Origin: Chthonomonas sp.
GTDB lineage: Bacteria; Armatimonadota; Fimbriimonadia; Fimbriimonadales; Fimbriimonadaceae
DNA: 64,000 bases
Direction: 5' to 3'
Assembly (NCBI GenBank): GCA_016788115.1
Contig: JAEURR010000009.1
Coordinates: 62,001 to 126,000 of the forward strand
The position numbers were made by a program, and so were the translations under genes. The notes beneath the pieces are model-generated. The model did not search any database. It worked only from the letters and a program-made list of their open reading frames with translations, and had not been told where the DNA came from. Below, piece by piece: positions 59,901-64,000 of the stretch (positions are counted from its first letter, which is position 1; each line of letters opens with the position of its first letter).

Positions 59901-61223
59901 ATGCCAGTTGAAATCTTGATGCCCGAGCTGGGCGAATCTGTTCACGAAGGAACTGTCAGCCGGTGGCTCAAAGCCGAAGGCGACTACGTCAAGGAAGACG
60001 AGCCCGTGGTCGAGATCATGACCGATAAGGTCAACACTGAACTCCAGGCTCCGGCTTCCGGCGTACTCGTCAAGATTCTGATCCCCGAGGGTGGTCAGGT
60101 CGAAGTTTTCAAAGCGATGGGGCTCATCGATGATGGCTCCGCCGCTGCCGCCACGCCAGCCGCTCCGGCCGCGCCCGAACCCAAGAAGTCGTTCGCTCCG
60201 CCGAATACGACCTCGCAGTTTGCGAGCGCGCCGGGTGCGTCCGAGCCGCCGGTTCCCTCAAGCGAGCCTGCAGCCGCCAGCGATGGCGAGCGACGGTGGT
60301 ATTCGCCAGTTGTGCGAAGCATCGCCAAGGGTCACGGGCTCTCGGAGGGACAATTGGCAACCATCGCCGGAACCGGTACGGGTGGCCGCGTCACGAAGAA
60401 AGATTTGGAAGCGTACCTGGGCGGAGAGGCGCCTGCGCCAGCGCCCGCCGCTCCTGCAGCGGTAACCCCAGCCCCAGTTCCCGCCGCCGCACCGAAGACC
60501 GAGTCTGCGGCTGTGGTTGCGGGCGAGGGTCAAGAGATCATCCCGCTGGTGGGGATGCGCAAAATGATCGCCGACGCGATGGTGCGCAGTAGCCAAGTCC
60601 CAACCGTTAGTACGCTCACCGAGGTGGACGTGACGAACATGGTCAAGTTCCGTGAGCGCAACAAGGACAGCTTCGTCGAGCAGTTTGGAGTTAAGCTCAC
60701 CTACACTCCGTTCTTCATCAAAGCGATCACCGAGGCGTTGATTGAATTTCCACTCGTGAACGCCTCGCTGCAGGACGGAAACATCGTGATGTCTAAGAAC
60801 GTCCACATGGGCGTGGCCGTTTCGCTGGGTGCAAAGGGCGACCAGGGACTCATCGTTCCAGTCATCCGCGATGCGAATTCTAAGACGCTGATCGAGATTG
60901 CCAAGGATCTGGAGGCGATTGCGGCCAAGGCCCGTTCGAACGCGCTCGGTGTCGCAGATGTCCAGGGAGGCACCTTCACGCTGACCAACCCCGGCAGCTA
61001 CGGCGCGATGTTGGGGACCCCCATGATCAACGCCCCACAAGCGGCGATCCTGGGTACCTACACGATCAAGCAAGTGCCGGCGGTGGTGGACGGCATGATC
61101 GGCATTCGGTCGATCATGAACCTGGTGCTGACGTACGACCACCGATTGATCGACGGCATGCTCGCAGGTCGATTCCTTCAGAGCGTGAAGAAGCGATTGG
61201 AGACGTTCGACTTCTACAAATAA
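59901..61223 (+). CDS. 2-oxoacid dehydrogenase E2 (dihydrolipoamide acyltransferase)
   Basis: A 440-residue E2: lipoyl domain (1-75, lipoyl-lysine Lys43 in IMTDKVNTE), Ala/Pro linkers, an E3/E1-binding domain (about 135-175, SPVVRSIAKGHGLSEGQL), a second Ala/Pro linker, and a catalytic domain ending LTYDHRLIDGMLAG with His414 and Asp418. These fit a BKDE2 or SucB-type. It forms the core of a 2-oxoacid dehydrogenase complex. The E1 and E3 genes are not in view. A strong terminator follows. Confidence 0.93.
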   Translation: MPVEILMPELGESVHEGTVSRWLKAEGDYVKEDEPVVEIMTDKVNTELQAPASGVLVKILIPEGGQVEVFKAMGLIDDGSAAAATPAAPAAPEPKKSFAPPNTTSQFASAPGASEPPVPSSEPAAASDGERRWYSPVVRSIAKGHGLSEGQLATIAGTGTGGRVTKKDLEAYLGGEAPAPAPAAPAAVTPAPVPAAAPKTESAAVVAGEGQEIIPLVGMRKMIADAMVRSSQVPTVSTLTEVDVTNMVKFRERNKDSFVEQFGVKLTYTPFFIKAITEALIEFPLVNASLQDGNIVMSKNVHMGVAVSLGAKGDQGLIVPVIRDANSKTLIEIAKDLEAIAAKARSNALGVADVQGGTFTLTNPGSYGAMLGTPMINAPQAAILGTYTIKQVPAVVDGMIGIRSIMNLVLTYDHRLIDGMLAGRFLQSVKKRLETFDFYK

Positions 61224-61236
61224 GCTCGTACGGGAC

Positions 61237-61273
61237 AAGGCGGGGTGGCATCGGTCTGATGCCACCCCGCCTT
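61237..61273. terminator. Bidirectional intrinsic terminator
   Basis: A perfect 16-bp stem (AAGGCGGGGTGGCATC) with a 5-nt loop between the convergent E2 and leuA-type genes, followed by TTGTGTGTTCT on the plus strand. Confidence 0.9.
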
Positions 61274-61281
61274 TGTGTGTT

Positions 61282-62427
61282 CTAGCCCGCGATGAGGGCT
61301 CGTAGGTCTTCGTCGTCGACTTCCGACTTGGTGTCTGCGACCGCCAAGAACCGCGTGTAGATCGTCTCGAACCGGTCGGTTGGGAAGTCGTAGCCGAGCT
61401 CATGCAGCCGATGTTTCAGTCCGTGGCGTCCGCTCCTCGCGGTGAGGATGATCTCCGTCTTTGCCGCGCCCACGAGCACGGGATCGATGATCTCGTACGT
61501 CGAACGTTCCTTGAGCACGCCATCTTGGTGGATGCCGCTGCTATGGGCATAGGCGTTCGCTCCCACAACCGCCTTGTTGCGCTGGATCACCATGCCGGTA
61601 TGGCGGCAAACGAGGCTTGAAACGGGGACCAGCTTTGTCGTGTCGATCCCTGATTCGATCCCGAACAGGTCCTTCCGAATGTACAGCGCCATGATGACCT
61701 CTTCGAGGGCGGTGTTGCCAGCGCGCTCGCCGATGCCGTTTACGGTGACTTCAACCTGACGTGCACCGGCCATCACACCCGCGAGGGTGTTTGCGGTCGC
61801 CATCCCTAGGTCGTTGTGGCAATGGCAGCTCAAGACGGCTTTGTCTACGTTCGGCACATTGTCGATGATCCCCTTGATCAGCCGGTAGTACTCGGAAGGG
61901 TAGGTGTACCCGGTCGTGTCGGGGACGTTGATGGTGGTCGCTCCGGCATCGATGATCGACTCCACGACCTTGTAAACGTAATCCGGATCGGCTCGACCCG
62001 AATCCTCCATGAAGTACTCGATGTTATCCGTGTACTGGCGAGCGTGGCGCACGGCCCGGACGCCGACTTCGAGTGCCTGCGCGCGGGTCATCTTGAGCTT
62101 GTGCTCAAGGTGATTGTCGCTGACGCCAAGACCCGTGTGAATCCGCCGACTGGCTGCGGGCTTGAGCGCCTCGGCGGCGACATCGATGTCGTTCTCCTTG
62201 GCGCGCGTGAGGGCGCAGACGGTCACACCTTTGAGCTCGCGCGCAAGCATGTTGACCGCTTCAAAATCGCCAGGCGAACTGACGGGGAAACCGGCTTCGA
62301 TAATGTCCACACCCAAGGCCGCAAGCTGGTGCGCGATCTCGAGCTTCTGCTCGTTGCTCAGGCGGACGCCCGGGCTCTGCTCACCGTCGCGGAGAGTCGT
62401 ATCGAAAACCAAAAGCCGGTTGGACAT
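61282..62427 (-). CDS. leuA: 2-isopropylmalate synthase-like protein, short form without the LeuA regulatory domain
   Basis: A 381-residue DRE-TIM metallolyase: LLVFDTTLRDGEQSPGVRL, CHCHNDLGMATANTLAG (metal His pair), VNGIGERAGNTALEEV, and GANAYAHSSGIHQDGVL. These match LeuA closely. It ends at LRALIAG soon after the barrel, without the about 120-residue C-terminal dimer domain that binds leucine. A homocitrate- or citramalate-synthase role is thus possible. AGGGAG lies before ATG 62427. Confidence 0.9.
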   Translation of the reverse strand: MSNRLLVFDTTLRDGEQSPGVRLSNEQKLEIAHQLAALGVDIIEAGFPVSSPGDFEAVNMLARELKGVTVCALTRAKENDIDVAAEALKPAASRRIHTGLGVSDNHLEHKLKMTRAQALEVGVRAVRHARQYTDNIEYFMEDSGRADPDYVYKVVESIIDAGATTINVPDTTGYTYPSEYYRLIKGIIDNVPNVDKAVLSCHCHNDLGMATANTLAGVMAGARQVEVTVNGIGERAGNTALEEVIMALYIRKDLFGIESGIDTTKLVPVSSLVCRHTGMVIQRNKAVVGANAYAHSSGIHQDGVLKERSTYEIIDPVLVGAAKTEIILTARSGRHGLKHRLHELGYDFPTDRFETIYTRFLAVADTKSEVDDEDLRALIAG

Positions 62428-62462
62428 ACTGAGGAATCTCCCTGGAACGTAACTAGATCATT

Positions 62463-62500
62463 ATACGAGCAACTCGGCAATAACGCCGGGTTGCTCGTAT
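62463..62500 (-). terminator. Intrinsic terminator of gcvPB
   Basis: A stem of 15 pairs with one mismatch (ATACGAGCAAC.CGGC/GCCG.GTTGCTCGTAT), loop AATAAC. On the minus strand it is followed by AATGATC. It separates gcvPB from leuA. Confidence 0.75.
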
Positions 62501-62504
62501 GGGA

Positions 62505-63998
62505 TTAGACGTTCAGCTTCGACGGTTCGGCGCTGCGGAAGCGTACATCGAGGTTCTTCACCGCCGCTGCCTCATCCAGCCGTCCGACAATCTGAGTCGT
62601 CGGTGCATCGTGAAGGAGCTGCGGGTTCGTGCGGGCCTCTTCGCAGATGGCAATCACCGCATCGCAGAACTGATCGAGGGTCTCTTTGCACTCGGTTTCG
62701 GTTGGCTCGATCATCAGCGCCTCGGGCACGATGAGAGGGAAGTAGTTCGTCGGGGGGTGGAATCCATAGTCGATGAGCCGCTTGGAGATGTCTAGTGCAC
62801 GCACTCCGTACTCTCGCTTGTACTTCTCGGCGGTCAACACGCACTCGTGCATGCACGGGCGATCGTGAGCTGCGGGCAGGACATCCTTGAGGCGTGCCTT
62901 GATGTAGTTCGCGTTAAGCACTGCATGGCGCGAGATGTCGGCCATGTGCTCTCGTCCAAAGGCCAGTAGGTAGGTGAGCGCACGCACTTCCATGAGGAAC
63001 TGACCGAAGTACGCTGAGACCCGGCCGATGCTGTGGGGGCGCGTGTAGTCAAGCTCCACCGAACCTGAAGCGCGAGAACGTCTTACCACCGGCACCGGCA
63101 AGTACGGCTCGAGATGCGACTTCAGGCCGATCGCTCCGCAGCCAGGGCCGCCGCCACCATGCGGGGTGGAAAACGTCTTGTGGAGGTTTAGGTGCATGCA
63201 GTCGAAGCCGTGATCGCCTGGGCGAGTCGTGCCGACCATGGCGTTCATGTTCGCACCGTCGCAGAACACCTGACCCCCGACCGCGTGCACCATGTCGCAG
63301 ATCTCGCGAATGTTGGTCTCAAACAGTCCAAGTGTGGATGGGTTGGTGACCATGAAAGCCGCGACGTCAGGACCGAGCGCTGCGCGCAACGCGTTCAGGT
63401 CGCACCCTCCGTCGGTATCCGTTGGGACGGTCTTGACCGAGTATCCGCAGATCGCGGCGGAGGCCGGGTTGGTCCCGTGGGCCGAGTCCGGCACGAGAAC
63501 GACCGTACGCTGGTCGCCTTCACCGTTCTCCGCGTGAAATGCCTTGATGAGCATGAGGCACGTGAGTTCACCGTGCGCCCCCGCAAGCGGCTGCAGCGTG
63601 ATCTCGTCGAAGCCGGTGACCTGGCACAAGATCTCTTGCGTCTGAGCGAGGACTTCCAGGGCTCCCGGCACAGTCGCGGGCGGCTGCATCGGGTGGATGT
63701 GGGTGAATCCGGGGATGCCTGCGGTCCGCTCGTTGATGCGCGGGTTGTACTTCATGGAGCACGAACCCAGAGGGTAAAAGCCGGTGTCGATGCCGTAATT
63801 GAGGTGGCTCAGATTGGTAAAGTGGCGGACCACGTCGAGTTCACCAAGCTCAGGGAGTTGAAGTTCGCGGCGCAGATCGCCAAGGGCGGCCGAAAGATCG
63901 ACCTCGGGCGTATCGGCGACCGGGAGGTTGCAGCCGATGCGACCTGGGGACGACTTATCGAAGATGAGCTGAGGTTGTTGAACCTTCTTGGTTGGCAT
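62505..63998 (-). CDS. gcvPB: Glycine dehydrogenase (decarboxylating) subunit 2
   Basis: A 497-residue PLP enzyme, the C-terminal half of split P-protein: GSCSMKYNPRINE, PLAGAHGELTCLMLI, and PLP-lysine in LHLNLHKTFSTPHGGGGPG. It decarboxylates glycine and passes the methylamine group to the H-protein lipoyl arm. The partner gcvPA and gcvT/gcvH should lie beyond base 64000. The ATG is at 63998; a terminator lies after the stop. Confidence 0.95.
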   Translation of the reverse strand: MPTKKVQQPQLIFDKSSPGRIGCNLPVADTPEVDLSAALGDLRRELQLPELGELDVVRHFTNLSHLNYGIDTGFYPLGSCSMKYNPRINERTAGIPGFTHIHPMQPPATVPGALEVLAQTQEILCQVTGFDEITLQPLAGAHGELTCLMLIKAFHAENGEGDQRTVVLVPDSAHGTNPASAAICGYSVKTVPTDTDGGCDLNALRAALGPDVAAFMVTNPSTLGLFETNIREICDMVHAVGGQVFCDGANMNAMVGTTRPGDHGFDCMHLNLHKTFSTPHGGGGPGCGAIGLKSHLEPYLPVPVVRRSRASGSVELDYTRPHSIGRVSAYFGQFLMEVRALTYLLAFGREHMADISRHAVLNANYIKARLKDVLPAAHDRPCMHECVLTAEKYKREYGVRALDISKRLIDYGFHPPTNYFPLIVPEALMIEPTETECKETLDQFCDAVIAICEEARTNPQLLHDAPTTQIVGRLDEAAAVKNLDVRFRSAEPSKLNV

Positions 63999-64000
63999 GG

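Noticed and set aside
1-64000. CRISPR arrays, insertion sequences, prophage, att sites
   Set aside because: I saw no direct-repeat arrays, transposases or phage genes. The single tyrosine recombinase has the length and motifs of XerC/D, a housekeeping enzyme, with no integrated element next to it.

Overview
The window is a gene-dense, GC-rich stretch of bacterial chromosome. It has about 60 protein genes, no rRNA or tRNA gene that I could find, no CRISPR array and no transposase. Several traits suggest a Gram-negative-type bacterium near Armatimonadota/Fimbriimonadia: a CMP-Kdo synthetase, an HlyD/MacB-type envelope exporter, a DsbD, a DUF1559-type pseudopilin with the [18 protein letters not shown] start, a dockerin-type secreted protein, and an HspR/HAIR-controlled dnaJ. 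This placement is an inference from gene content, not a database result.

Layout. 1-7942: MacB-type exporter (window edge), secreted C39-like peptidase, MFS transporter, CorA and an S9 peptidase. 8013-14120: dockerin/carbohydrate-binding secreted protein, dnaE, and a cystathionine lyase/synthase-type PLP enzyme. 14203-18963: rpmB and, divergently, rpsS-rplV-rpsC-rplP-rpmC-rpsQ-rplN-rplX-rplE, an excised middle part of the usual S10-spc cluster. 19072-24203: DsbD, a small protein, an S51 peptidase with an esterase, and hspR-dnaJ with its HAIR operator. 24284-31715: two HDOD proteins, pyrH-frr-uppS, a PepV-like dipeptidase, and a large Ser/Thr kinase with many zinc ribbons. 31790-38558: secreted proteins of unknown function, an ArsR-type/B12-binding regulator divergent from an acyl-CoA dehydrogenase, an HD-GYP phosphodiesterase and a degenerate HD-GYP partner. 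38524-46975: glycosyltransferase, XerC/D recombinase, BFD-like ferredoxin, livF-rimI-tsaD, a degenerate serine hydrolase, kdsB, NIL protein, AXE1-type esterase and a DsbD-N-like protein. 46985-53251: ABC exporter with DUF1854 partner, a metallophosphoesterase/PQQ-propeller fusion, an FmdB-type zinc ribbon and two stand-alone receivers. 53440-58298: a translationally coupled lacI-amylase-pseudopilin operon, a lipoprotein and a small membrane protein. 58339-63998: phenylalanine hydroxylase, GNAT, 2-oxoacid dehydrogenase E2, a short LeuA and gcvPB.

Two genome-level signals stand out. First, at least 14 genes have a TANNNT -10-like hexamer (one is TAAATA) ending only 5-11 nt before the start codon and no Shine-Dalgarno sequence, as expected for leaderless mRNAs. 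Genes inside operons often do have a clear Shine-Dalgarno. Second, a perfect palindrome at the lacI promoter (core GAATACGTATTC) recurs as GAATTCGTATTC at the start of the amylase gene and upstream of the dockerin/carbohydrate-binding gene 44 kb away, which suggests a small glucan-use regulon.
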